Shown here in pieces: positions 24,425 through 34,140 of a stretch of 47,759 nt of DNA. The stretch's first letter is position 1. Each line of letters starts with the position of its first letter. Both the position numbers and the translations under genes were made by a program. The notes beneath the pieces were generated by a model, which was not told the origin of the DNA, did not search any database, and was given only the letters and a program-made list of their open reading frames with translations. Source of the DNA: Nemertoderma westbladi (taxonomy: Eukaryota > Xenacoelomorpha > Nemertodermatida > Nemertodermatidae); contig JAUCBJ010007511.1 of NCBI GenBank assembly GCA_032718475.1, positions 1-47,759 on the forward strand. The letters are read 5' to 3'.

Positions 24425-25100
24425 GGCCTTCCAACATCCAACCATTATTGAGGAGTTCAGGAGTGTGCCGGCTTGTCAACAAAATGGCACCGCCACAACT
24501 CCCTAGCACCCATGACATTTGCTAGATCATCCGCATCTTTAAGGCCAGTGTCATTTAAGATGCGTCTCAAGAAAGTCATGGGCTGTCCTCCATGCTTATT
24601 CACTCCATCAGGCTGCCAAAGTACAAGATTATGCACTGGCTGGTCCTCACGGCGAAAGCAATGTCCTGCAAAGCGGAGGCGATTTTATTCTAGTGTCAAG
24701 CTTGGGGGAACCAATGAGACACCTCCAATGTTATATAGTGTCTGGTTGGAGATGTGTGCATTGTACTTGACACAATGAACCCGGCGTAGCATTCTTGTGA
24801 ATGTGCCATCCAGAGATTTGGTGTCCTCAGCAGTTAGAGCCCAGCATGGACTCCGTGTCCACAATAATAGGTAATAGCTGGATAAGGGTCGAAGTGCAAA
24901 TATACTTCAGTCTTGTTGTACAGAATAGAGCTCCTGTATTTCCCACGAAACAGAATATGGTATATCTGGGACGTGTGACCACTTGGTCCAGTATGAAATG
25001 TAGATGAGTGATGTTGACTTGCATTAAAGTCACCCAGGCAAATTAAGAATGCATGCTGATCCACTCCATCAGTAGATGCATGTAGATTGTGGTAGAAATT
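24425..25100 (-). pseudogene. LINE remnant: endonuclease piece joined directly to a C-terminal piece
   Basis: On the minus strand, about 25105-25020 encodes an endonuclease segment (KDEVENFYHNLHA, then FLICLGDFNAS). From about 24850 it runs directly into the C-terminal region: ALTAEDTKSLDGTFTRMLRR, then NRLRFAGHCFRREDQPVHNL (about 24690-24630), KHGGQPMTFLRRILNDTGLK and DADDLANVMGARELW. The whole RT domain is missing between the two. The C-terminal part duplicates the one at 22.9-23.2 kb, so the minus-strand order is endonuclease, C-terminus, RT, C-terminus. All are non-functional. Confidence 0.7.
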
Positions 25101-25325
25101 TTCCACTTCATCTTTCTGCACACTTCTTCTTGTTCCACATACTATGCAAGTCTCTTCACAAATCACATTCGGGAAGTTTACCTTTAAGAGTGGGAATATG
25201 TTCGTCACCATCCATTTCCATCAAGTCATAATAATAATAGGCAAATGAAAGTGATAGTTTCGACGCAATCAAAATTGATCCCTCTCCAGGGTGAAAATAG
25301 ACGCAAATAGCACCTGATTACTCTC

Positions 25326-25716
25326 CGCCAGACCGTCCTACGGACATCTTGCCCCACCCCGCAGGGTTGGTGGCATTAGGTTCATAGAGGGCCAGTCGGG
25401 ACCTACCGGTAGCCTTATCTGGGAGTCCCGGTCTGAGTCGGACATACCTGTACTGAGGGAGGCCCTGACTGTCAGATCACACCCTTACCGGTACTACACC
25501 TCACGGCCTATATCCCTGGTTCGTTGAGTACCTACCGTCATAGGTTTTACCTCACCTAGTTAGTTAGGCCTATCATTTGTTGTTTATTGTTTACCTTTAC
25601 CATAGCAGGATATTTACCACCCTGTCTATCGCTTATTATACGATTGGATTATAGCCTATCTTCCTATTAGCATTCCTATTACCACTCAGCCAAGTGGCGA
25701 CTTTACCACCTTGGCG
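25326..25716 (+). repeat. 5' LTR
   Basis: 391 bp, starting CGCCAGACCG and ending CCACCTTGGCG. The 5-bp inverted termini CGCCA/TGGCG replace the usual TG...CA. It differs from the 3' LTR at two positions that I can see (GTACTGAGG against GTACCGAGG; CACGGCC against CACGACC). Confidence 0.92.
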
Positions 25717-25730
25717 TGGTGGCAGCGGTG
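25717..25730 (+). other. Primer-binding site, probably tRNA-Leu
   Basis: TGGTGGCAGCGGTG starts immediately after the 5' LTR. Its complement, CACCGCTGCCACCA, matches what I recall of the 3' end of animal tRNA-Leu (AAG/TAG type). The position and the leading TGG fit LTR elements; the tRNA identity is inferred. Confidence 0.65.
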
Positions 25731-25801
25731 TACGATTATTCGAATCCCTCCTGAATACCAACCCACGGTACCGGTACCGGCTGTCTAATTACGGATAAAA
25801 G

Positions 25802-28800
25802 ATGGCCGCACTCAAAACACCACGCCTAAACCCCTTATCTAAAACCGAATCGATAAACTCTTTTGAAGCTTGGCGTCAAACACTAATATATAGCTTATCA
25901 CTCGACCCAGAATTCGCACGATTCACTGCCGATGGAGTTCGATGGACCAAAACATCGCCAGCCCATCCGACCCGCGGCCTTGTAGGCGACGGAGACAATA
26001 TCCCCGCCACTCAGCGGCGCACCGCACAGCAGAAAGTTACTACTCTCAACCTACTACTAGGACAAATAGCAAACTATGCGCCTATAATTTCACGTAACTC
26101 AATTATACACTCATCCACGTCACTGAACTTTATCTGGCAGGCCTTGCGCCTTCATTACGGTTTCGAGTCGTCTGGCTCACACCTTCTCGACTTCGCCGCT
26201 ATACAGCTTGAACACGAAGAGCGACCCAAAGACTTGTATCAAAGACTCGTCGCGTTCACCGACGACAACTTACTTACTGTCGATGGCGGTATATCTCATT
26301 GTGGCGAAGCCCCTATAGTTGACGAGGAGGTTTCCCCTTCTTTAGAAAACTTTATCGTCTTGACGTGGTTACGTTTAATAAACCCAGATTTTCCTCAACT
26401 CATCAAGCAACGATATGGCACAGAGTTGCGCTCCCGCACCCTAACATCCATGAAACAGGAAATCAGCCAGGCCCTGCCATCCCTACTCGATGAACTTCGC
26501 ACAAACGCCGATGTCCGAACTTTCCGCACTTTCACATCGTCTTCCACATCACGCGCCCCACCATCGGGTGCCCGCCGGAGCGGAGCACAAAGCTCCCGAG
26601 CCCAAACCACGAAAGTTTGCCCCCTCTGCCAACAGGCGAACCGCAGGGATACTGACCACTTCCTTAGCACCTGCCGTTTTCTACCTGAACAGGACCGCCG
26701 GTTCCTTGTTCGCACCCGCGTCGTCGAGGTAACTGACGATGAGGAGGAGTTGCCCGAGGAAACATACTATCCGGAAGAAGAAGGCTCTATCCCCGAATTG
26801 GCCCATAACTTTTCCCGCATGCTCGCTGCATTGGACCGTTGTAATCTGCGCTTATCTCCACGAAAGACATTTATATGCCCGGAGTCTACTACTATCCTTG
26901 GATGGAAGTGGAGTCGCGGCTCACTCGCCGCATCCCCCCATGTCGTGTCAACACTTGCTACGTGTACCACCCCCGGTACAGTTCGCGCATTGCGATCCTT
27001 TATCGGTTCGTACAAAATCCTCGCTCGGGTCCTTCCTCGATGCTCTGCACTAGTCGCCCCACTTGATGGATTAGTCAGTGGTCAACCTAGCGATCCAGTA
27101 GCCTGGGAGGAGGCCACCCTAACAGCTTTTCGCCGAGCACAGGCAGCACTGAAGACGTGCCGGACAATCGTCATTCCCCATCCATCTGACGAACTATTTA
27201 TCGTCACTGATGCTGCAACCAGCACAGATGGATTGGGTGCAATTCTGTACGCCAAACGCAACTCCACACTTCATCTCGCTGGATTTTACTCTGCAAAGCT
27301 CAAAACACATCAACGTGCTTGGTTCCCATGCGAAATGGAAGCCCTGGCTATAGCATCAGCCACCCATCACTTCGCACCATATCTGACTCAATCAACCACC
27401 CCATCAACCATCGTAACAGACAGCAAACCATGTGTGGAGGCATTCGCCAAGCTTAGCCGTGGCGCATACTCATCCAGCCCACGTCTAACCACATTCCTGG
27501 CGACACTCAGCCAACATAATATCGCTGTAGTCCATATCACCGGCATACGAAACCTTCCTGCCGACTTCCAAAGCCGACAAGCACCAACCTGCACCGATGG
27601 ACACTGCCAAGTGTGTAAGTTTGTCGAGGAGCTTTGCGAGGCACCCATCATTCGAGCGTCATACGATAATGCCAGTGCTGCATCATCCCGCCCACTATAT
27701 GCTACTCGCAGCACTTGGTTAGCCACTCAACAAGAGTGCCCCGATCTACGCCGCACAGCGGCGCACTTGTCACAGGGCACCCGCCCGTCAAAAAAAGAGA
27801 CATCCATCAGGGACATAAAGCGATATCTTGGCTGTGCTACTGTGGCCTCAGATGGACTTCTCGTTCGCCGCCAAATGGCTCCTTTTAACTCACCCCGGGA
27901 CCTTATTATTGTCCCCCGCCATGCCTTACCGGGATTACTTATGTCAATGCACCTAGAGTTACAGCACCCGTCCCGGGCCCAGCTTCGACTTACAGCTTTA
28001 CGATATTTCTGTGCCCTAGATATCGATCGCGCCCTAGTCGCAACGTCCACCAGTTGCGCCCAGTGTGTAGCTTTGCAGGCCGCCCCTCGAAGACCCATTC
28101 CCCAGACATCTGAAAAGCCACCAGACGTTATTGGAATCTCATTCGCTGCCGACGTCATCCGACAGAATAAACAGATGATACTCCTTATCCGGGAGACAGT
28201 TTCATCTTACACAGCAGCAACACTTATCCCAGACGAGCGCCACGAAACATTGCGGGACACCCTATTGTGTCTTTGCATTGGACGTTACCCAATCGCAGGC
28301 CCCTGCGCCGTGATACGCACCGACCCGGCCCCCGGCTTCCGCACACTGTGTGAAGACAAAACTCTCCTGGCTCACAACCTCAACATCCAGTTAGGAGACG
28401 CGAAAAACGTTAATAAAAACCCGGTAGCGGAGCACACAATACGAGAGCTCGAAGAGGAGCTATTGAAGCTTCACCCAACCGGAGGACCGTACTCAGCCGT
28501 ATCCATTGCTATCGCCATCGCCCAGTTAAACTCACGAATTCGCGCATCCGGTCTGTCAGCTAAAGAAGTTTTTAGCCAGAGGGATCAATTCACTGGGGAA
28601 CAACTCCCAATGTCCGACAACGACCTCATTACATCTCAACATCGGTCCCAGCTAGCCAATCACGAGCCCAGCACTATATCGAAGTCACGTGGTGGCCAAC
28701 GAATTAAAGTGTCCCCTCCGATCGGTATTGGCGATTTAGTCCACCTTTATAGTGATCAACGGAAATTACATGGACGTCCACGTTATATTGTTTCCGCTGT

Positions 28801-29173
28801 CGATGCGGACTATGTCAGTGTCCGCAAATTCTCAGGTTCACAACTACGCGCACGAGCATACCGTGTCCTCCGCTCTGAGTGTTTCCGCGTACCATACCAT
28901 CAGTCTCCAGTTCTAAGTCAATTTAATCAATCATCCGAGGACGATGATGACACGTCCTACGTCGAAGCCTCACCTGTCAACCCACCTCAGCACCCTCAGG
29001 ATGACCCGGGTTTCAGTCCAATGGCTCCACTCGAGTCCCCGTTGAGTTTGTCTCCCCCTCGTCCTAACAACACTGTTACTGATGACGGACTTAATATGGA
29101 GCCTCTTACCCGAGCCCACCGCAGAAGGCAGCCTCCTGATTATTACGGATTCCCTAGGGACAACGGATTGTAA
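25802..29173 (+). CDS. Gag-RNase H-integrase polyprotein with internal deletion of protease and RT core
   Basis: A single 1123-residue frame. The N-terminal ~250 residues look like a retrotransposon Gag. A zinc knuckle CPLC...HFLSTC (CX2CX9HX4C) sits near residues 273-291. A short acidic linker follows, then the sequence enters the end of a reverse transcriptase (CNLRLSPRKTFICPESTTIL, about residues 346-365) without any protease motif or RT palm, so no catalytic YXDD box is encoded. RNase H begins near 465 (FIVTDAATSTDGLGAIL, Asp about 469). Integrase has an HHCC finger (about 715-755) and the DDE residues: Asp about 784 (FAADVI), Asp about 840 (RTDPAPGF), Glu about 876 (NPVAEHTIRELEEEL). The family is Ty3-like by RNase H and integrase, but I cannot name the lineage. 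The clean frame after such a deletion suggests selection or a very recent event. Confidence 0.85.
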   Translation: MAALKTPRLNPLSKTESINSFEAWRQTLIYSLSLDPEFARFTADGVRWTKTSPAHPTRGLVGDGDNIPATQRRTAQQKVTTLNLLLGQIANYAPIISRNSIIHSSTSLNFIWQALRLHYGFESSGSHLLDFAAIQLEHEERPKDLYQRLVAFTDDNLLTVDGGISHCGEAPIVDEEVSPSLENFIVLTWLRLINPDFPQLIKQRYGTELRSRTLTSMKQEISQALPSLLDELRTNADVRTFRTFTSSSTSRAPPSGARRSGAQSSRAQTTKVCPLCQQANRRDTDHFLSTCRFLPEQDRRFLVRTRVVEVTDDEEELPEETYYPEEEGSIPELAHNFSRMLAALDRCNLRLSPRKTFICPESTTILGWKWSRGSLAASPHVVSTLATCTTPGTVRALRSFIGSYKILARVLPRCSALVAPLDGLVSGQPSDPVAWEEATLTAFRRAQAALKTCRTIVIPHPSDELFIVTDAATSTDGLGAILYAKRNSTLHLAGFYSAKLKTHQRAWFPCEMEALAIASATHHFAPYLTQSTTPSTIVTDSKPCVEAFAKLSRGAYSSSPRLTTFLATLSQHNIAVVHITGIRNLPADFQSRQAPTCTDGHCQVCKFVEELCEAPIIRASYDNASAASSRPLYATRSTWLATQQECPDLRRTAAHLSQGTRPSKKETSIRDIKRYLGCATVASDGLLVRRQMAPFNSPRDLIIVPRHALPGLLMSMHLELQHPSRAQLRLTALRYFCALDIDRALVATSTSCAQCVALQAAPRRPIPQTSEKPPDVIGISFAADVIRQNKQMILLIRETVSSYTAATLIPDERHETLRDTLLCLCIGRYPIAGPCAVIRTDPAPGFRTLCEDKTLLAHNLNIQLGDAKNVNKNPVAEHTIRELEEELLKLHPTGGPYSAVSIAIAIAQLNSRIRASGLSAKEVFSQRDQFTGEQLPMSDNDLITSQHRSQLANHEPSTISKSRGGQRIKVSPPIGIGDLVHLYSDQRKLHGRPRYIVSAVDADYVSVRKFSGSQLRARAYRVLRSECFRVPYHQSPVLSQFNQSSEDDDDTSYVEASPVNPPQHPQDDPGFSPMAPLESPLSLSPPRPNNTVTDDGLNMEPLTRAHRRRQPPDYYGFPRDNGL

Positions 29174-29410
29174 CTCATGTAGTGAGCCTAATATCCCTAG
29201 TACTACTTATAGCTTTAAAACTGATATAGTAAAGTCCGCCCGACTGTACAACTGAAACTGAAAGTTAATCCCGTCACTAGCAAGTCATTTCACAAACTTA
29301 TATCTAAAACGTGACGTAAGTCGTTCAAACTGAAAGTACATGGTGTAGCTGTGTCAATATTAGTCTGATTGATAGTGATTTAATATTGTGTTGTGCAGTA
29401 CCACCAGAAT

Positions 29411-29438
29411 AGGAAGGTAAAAAGGTCGAAGGAGGTCG
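29411..29438 (+). other. Polypurine-rich tract before the 3' LTR
   Basis: Purine-rich stretch AGGAAGGTAAAAAGG, then TCGAAGGAGGTCG, directly upstream of the 3' LTR: the expected place for the plus-strand primer. Confidence 0.5.
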
Positions 29439-29829
29439 CGCCAGACCGTCCTACGGACATCTTGCCCCACCCCGCAGGGTTGGTGGCATTAGGTTCATAG
29501 AGGGCCAGTCGGGACCTACCGGTAGCCTTATCTGGGAGTCCCGGTCTGAGTCGGACATACCTGTACCGAGGGAGGCCCTGACTGTCAGATCACACCCTTA
29601 CCGGTACTACACCTCACGACCTATATCCCTGGTTCGTTGAGTACCTACCGTCATAGGTTTTACCTCACCTAGTTAGTTAGGCCTATCATTTGTTGTTTAT
29701 TGTTTACCTTTACCATAGCAGGATATTTACCACCCTGTCTATCGCTTATTATACGATTGGATTATAGCCTATCTTCCTATTAGCATTCCTATTACCACTC
29801 AGCCAAGTGGCGACTTTACCACCTTGGCG
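29439..29829 (+). repeat. 3' LTR
   Basis: 391 bp, same ends as the 5' LTR (CGCCAGACCG...CCTTGGCG), followed by the CTC target repeat and the resumed right arm of the host element. Confidence 0.92.
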
Positions 29830-29832
29830 CTC

Positions 29833-31037
29833 AAAAATTAAACTTCTATCTGTTCTGTTGATATTCGTTTATTGTTTTGTTCCGAATAACCTGCCACTGT
29901 AAACTGCTCCTTTCCTTAAATTGATAATTTAACATTGATACAAAATATTAATTCGCCGAAAAGGGATTCCCCCCCCCCCCCCCCCCCCCCCCCTCCCCTG
30001 TCTCGACGGTGCATAGTGTGATGCATCTGACTGCTCCAAAACTAATATCTTATCAGAATTTAGATTGAGTTAACTATTGACTTTAGGTCTCGATAAACGC
30101 CTGAGATACTTTAAAATTCATATTTGTACTAAACAATACCCCCCCAAGTCACGATATGATGTTGACTAACAGTCGAAGGTTATAGCTATGCGACGTGTGT
30201 TACATTTAATCTCTCAAAACTCTGGTAAGGTAGGCCTAGGGAATACTGCATTATAGTTATACTGTAAATTAAATTCTTGTTAAATTGTCTTATTTGGTCT
30301 GTTGCTATGGTAACGTGGACTGTAAATGTCACCCGAATGTGTACAATATGACGGGAAGTATCACCATGCTTCTTAGCTGTAGTGATATTTTCAAATAATT
30401 ACAAATATAGAAGCAAATAGTTGAGTAAAGGTACACGAATTCTCCACTTAAACTTAATATTTTGATACTTGTGTAAATTACTCTGGTCCAAATAATGGGC
30501 CTGTGTCTGCGACATTGGACGCTATTTGATTTTATATTGCCCTTGATGTGTTCCCAAGATGTCATATAAGTTGTGTGATGGGTTTTTTGATTTTTAAAAC
30601 TGTTTGTTGATTTTCTCAGGAAAAGGAAAGGTGAGACAAAGAAATTGATAATTTAAATTTCATAAATCTGTTGCTAAGGCGGTTACTAGGCCCGGGTTGC
30701 CGGACTGCAATGGAATTTCGGAAATTTTCTTCTTTACCAAAGTGTTTATAACAGTTTCAGGACAACATTGATGCATTTTGATTAACTTTCAATTTATACA
30801 CTGGTTATGAGACGAGATTCACTAACATTCACCATGAACTTGTATCCTAAAATTGAAAAAACACATTTTTGAGCAAAAAACTTTGAAGCCCAAAAAAAGG
30901 CATTAAATCAAAAATGCAGAGGTGGCATCCGGCCTAGCTGGATTCGCCATGTCTTGAAGTACAAAAATCAGGTGGATGCCAACCATTAACAAAAAATGCC
31001 ATCTAAACTTAATTTTCGGGAGTTGGCAGGTAGACTA
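29833..31037. repeat. Continuation of the right arm of the large inverted repeat
   Basis: Mirrors 21282 to about 22490 of the left arm. It includes a long C run (about 29969-29991) where the left arm has a shorter G-rich stretch, which suggests homopolymer expansion. The 78-codon ORF here is not credible: its mirrored copy is not conserved as a reading frame. Confidence 0.8.
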
Positions 31038-31190
31038 TTAAGGGAAAGGAGCAGGTTACAGTATTCTAACCAAACCAGAACAATAAACGACAATTAATAG
31101 AACACGTCACAGTTTTACTGTAATTTAGAAGATTATTAACAGCTGTTTTTGCTTCGATTTTCCCCTGATGGAGATGGTTGAATTTTAGTG

Positions 31191-32425
31191 GCGTGGTCAC
31201 AAGTGCAATGAGTAGGCCTATATTGAAGCAGTCGCTAGTTGTAAATATGGTATACGTAGAAACCACCATACGTTAAAGAACACTGCAGTACGACTGGTGC
31301 TAGTACGACTGAACACCATTTTTTCGACTCCTGTATGTAAAGATTGAAAGTGAATCGGGACTCACCCACTAAGATACACGGAGGTCAAACTACAGTACTA
31401 CTGTTTCAGATTTCACACTATTTTAGAATGTTGTAATCCTTAAAAACATCTATACAGAAAATATATATACAACTGTAAAATATTTATATCTACAGTAGTT
31501 GTATGGAATAAATTTAGCACTACCAAATCGCCATAGCGAAATATTTTCCAACTTTATATCGCAGTGGGAATTTATTTCTCAGTATGTCCCTACGCCATAC
31601 ATTTATACTATGTTTTTGTTTGTCGAGTATGTCACAGCGTCATTCTAAATATAATCACATGACGTCATTCGAATACACACTATAACTATTTGACAATTCT
31701 AAAACTTACAAAATTAAAATAGGTCAGAATCAAACCAGCGGCCTTTACATTCATAACCCCAAGTGTTATCCACTACGCTAATTTGGTATGAGTTGAAAGT
31801 GTTAATAATTAATTTACAAATTAATTTAAATGCTTTCCTGTTACAATGTGTTCCTAGAAAATTTAAGTGCCTAATTACAAATAATTCCCTACAATAAATA
31901 AAAATAGATTCGCCATTATTCAAAATTAGCATGTTAAAGCTTTTACAGCCCTCGTTTTGTTATTTCCCTCGCTGTCGCCCGGGAAACAAAATCACTCGTG
32001 CCGCAACGCTATGAAGTGCTATTTTAAGATCAACGACGTTCGTAGTACATACAGTACAGTAGTTTTGAATATGATCATTGTTTGAGCGACGTTTACTGTA
32101 GGCCTCTGTAAGCATTAGGGTATAATGCAGTAGGCCTACCTTGACCATCCAACCAAACATCCGAGTATTGGTAAGCCATACGATTTTAATTTGTTGTAGC
32201 CAAGATAATCCACGACTCCATGTGGCATTCTGACCATCATTCCAGTAAGACGGTGAACCGGTGAACGAGAATGTGAAAAAAAAAAGTTAACGAGAATGTG
32301 TCCCATTCGCAGATTCCTACACGCGGAGTACTGTAGGTCAGCCACAGCAATCAGCGTCACAATCAGTGGCGGCGTTAGGGCCCCCCGAACCCCCCGATCG
32401 GGGGGGGGGGGGGGGGGCGCAGGGC
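31191..32425. other. Gene-free stretch
   Basis: No supported gene. Contains the tRNA-like fragment listed separately and a long G run at about 32400-32417. Confidence 0.4.
31722..31790 (-). repeat. tRNA-like fragment (SINE or tRNA pseudogene)
   Basis: The minus strand has an A-box-like TAGCGTAGTGGATAACAC and a B-box-like GGTTTGATTCT at roughly tRNA spacing. Stem pairing is poor, so a working tRNA is unlikely. Confidence 0.45.
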
Positions 32426-32544
32426 GAGCACGCAGGGGCCCCGAGCACGCAGGGGCCCCGAGCACGCCGGGGTCCAGAGCACGCCGGGGCCCCGAGCACG
32501 CCGGTGTCCAGAGCACGCCGGGGCCCCGAGCACACCAGGGCCCC
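32426..32544. repeat. 17-bp GC-rich minisatellite, 7 copies
   Basis: Seven 17-bp units of the form GAGCACGCCGGGGCCCC, with GGTCCA variants in two of them. It directly follows a G homopolymer. Proline/alanine/glycine-rich ORFs on both strands here are compositional artefacts. Confidence 0.92.
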
Positions 32545-32879
32545 ACATAGCCAATACTTCAATATGAGCCATGGCAACAGAGCCAGACCAAAGGGGCTGG
32601 GTGAGTTAGGTATACTCAGGGGCGCGTCTAGGGGGGGGGGGGGTATGGGGCTCGATTCCCCCCCCCCCCTCCCCCACCCCCTCCAAACTGCATGGGCATG
32701 GCCTGTCTATTTGAGAACGTTTATTTGGGTATTGTATTAGTTTAATTTTGAGCTTGGGTTGAACATAATTCGATGAAAGGCAGTGTTATAGTACTATTCG
32801 CTTTGTACGCGATTAAATCCAGATATCCCACGACATAGAAACAACGTTACATAAACAACGTTACAGAAACGTTACATAG

Positions 32880-33190
32880 ACGGTCTTTTCTAACCAAAAC
32901 AATAAACGATAAAATTACCAATTGAAGGAAAGGGGCAGGTTACATAGACGGTCTTTTCTAACCAAAACAACAAACGATAAAATTACCAATTGAGGGAAAG
33001 GGGCAGGTTACAGAGGCGAGTTTTTCTAACCAAAACAATAAGCAGTTACAATACAAAATGAGAAAAAAGAGCAGGTAACATAACAATTGAGGGAAAGGAG
33101 CAGGTAACAGAGGCAGGCTATTCTAATCAAATCAATAAACAGTTACAATACAAAATGCGAAAAAATAGCACGTAACAAAAAACGGGCTTT
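32880..33190 (+). repeat. Short array of the dispersed AACCAAAACAATAAACGA family
   Basis: Four to five diverged tandem copies of the unit of about 68 bp. The first ends in AACCAAAACAATAAACGATA (about 32894-32913), and later copies carry TAAGCAGTTAC or TAAACAGTTAC. Confidence 0.8.
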
Positions 33191-33295
33191 TCTAACTACA
33201 GTATTTAATATAATTATTTAACATTGAAAAAGGCAGCATCTGGATTTAACTTAAAGATATAATTATTTGTAGGGTTTTTCGCAATTTCAAATTTG

Positions 33296-33440
33296 GGGAG
33301 TCATCTCAGCCTAAGGTGAGTGTTCTCAGCCTAGGCTGAGATAACTGGGGAGTGTTCTCAGCCTAGGCTGAGACGACTGAGGAGTGTTCTCAGCCTAGGC
33401 TGAGATAACTGGGGTGTTATTTCAAGAGGGAGTTATCTCA
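33296..33440. repeat. 32-bp tandem repeats carrying a 16-nt perfect palindrome
   Basis: CTCAGCCTAGGCTGAG occurs perfectly at 33325-33340, 33357-33372 and 33389-33404 (32-bp spacing). Diverged half-sites lie at about 33304 (CTCAGCCTAAGGTGAG) and about 33437. Between palindromes the unit reads ATAACTGGGGAGTGTT. Confidence 0.9.
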
Positions 33441-33610
33441 GCCTTGTACACCCCCCCCCCCCCCCCCCTCCCATCCCCCATCCTCACACACTGGGGGGGG
33501 GGGGGGGGCATGCAGGAGCTCCTTTTTTCTTCTTCCTCGGGACCAATTTTGTTTGTTTAGAGGCCCTATTTTTTTTATTTCGGGGGGGGGGGGGGGGGGG
33601 GCGCAGACCC
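33441..33610. repeat. Cluster of long G/C homopolymers
   Basis: C run at about 33451-33468, G run at about 33493-33508 and G run at about 33583-33601, inside otherwise unassigned sequence. Confidence 0.8.
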
Positions 33611-33959
33611 TAACGCCGGCACTGGTCACAATCATATTGTGACCAAAGCAAGGACGTGATTGTGACACATCGACAGCACATGATATTAACGTGACACAAA
33701 TGATATTAAGTGTACTGTAGCTTCAGCTATCACGACAACTTAAATATCATCACCGGCATACATTTTGCCATAACCCTTGCTCTTGCATACCGGTAGTGCA
33801 TCTGCATACGCAACGCAGCCCAAAAATGATGACGTAACCCTCTTCGTTTAATTTCTTTGTAAATCTCATAATTTATAACCCTTTTACTCAACAATTCATG
33901 AATAATACCAATTTGGGAGAAATTTACCGAACATTATCTCACTGATAAATGATCATCTG

Positions 33960-34140
33960 TTGTATATTTCTTTTGTTCTTATAGGTCCTTATTACGATTT
34001 GTGCTATAATTATTCTTATGTATTGTGTACTATGCTGTTTAGTTGATTATTTTTCTTTTTGTTCTGTTATCACATATGTAGTCTGTACCCGGGTTGCCGG
34101 TGTATGATAATAACAATTAATAATAATAATAATAATAAAA
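33960..34140 (+). repeat. Possible LINE 3' end with (TAA)n tail
   Basis: A T-rich stretch, then GTACCCGGGTTGCCGGTGTA, then a (TAA)n microsatellite (about 34104-34139). This has the look of a CR1/Jockey-like LINE 3' UTR with its microsatellite tail, but no coding part precedes it. Confidence 0.3.

Larger units (their letters stand above)
25326..29829 (+). mobile_element. Young LTR retrotransposon lacking protease and RT core
   Basis: Two 391-bp LTRs flank a 3.7-kb interior with a tRNA primer site, one long ORF and a purine-rich tract. I find two differences between the LTRs. The 3-bp direct repeat CTC (25323-25325 and 29830-29832) flanks the element. The empty site is predictable because the target belongs to a dispersed family: the copy at 34.83 kb reads GATTACGCTCAAAAAT, here GATTAC-TCTC | CTCAAAAAT. 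The missing RT core makes it non-autonomous unless supplied in trans. Confidence 0.9.
21282..31037. mobile_element. Large inverted-repeat element, arms about 1.5 kb, split by an LTR retrotransposon
   Basis: The left arm (21282 to about 22775) reads TAGTCTACCTGCCAACTCCC inward and is mirrored by the right arm (about 25090 to 31037, ending GGGAGTTGGCAGGTAGACTA). The right arm is broken by the LTR element at 25326-29829. Landmarks present in both arms include GGTGGATGCCAACCATTAAC, CACTATGCACCGTCGAGACA, TTTAAAGTATCTCA and GAACATATTCC. A 3-bp direct repeat TTA flanks the whole (21279-21281 and 31038-31040). Without the LTR element the unit is about 5.25 kb. The interior (about 22.8-25.1 kb) is LINE-derived. 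It could be a long-TIR transposon that acquired LINE sequence or an inverted duplication. Confidence 0.8.

Noticed and set aside
25326-29829. DIRS-type or BEL/Pao assignment
   Set aside because: It has direct LTRs, a primer site and a DDE integrase after RNase H. No tyrosine recombinase or Pao-type features are seen; the RNase H and integrase fit Ty3-like elements best.
30329-30565. 78-codon ORF in the right arm
   Set aside because: The mirrored sequence in the left arm (about 21760-21990) does not keep the frame.
32136-32740. Overlapping Pro/Ala/Gly-rich ORFs on both strands
   Set aside because: They are translations of the 17-bp minisatellite and G/C runs, open in several frames at once.
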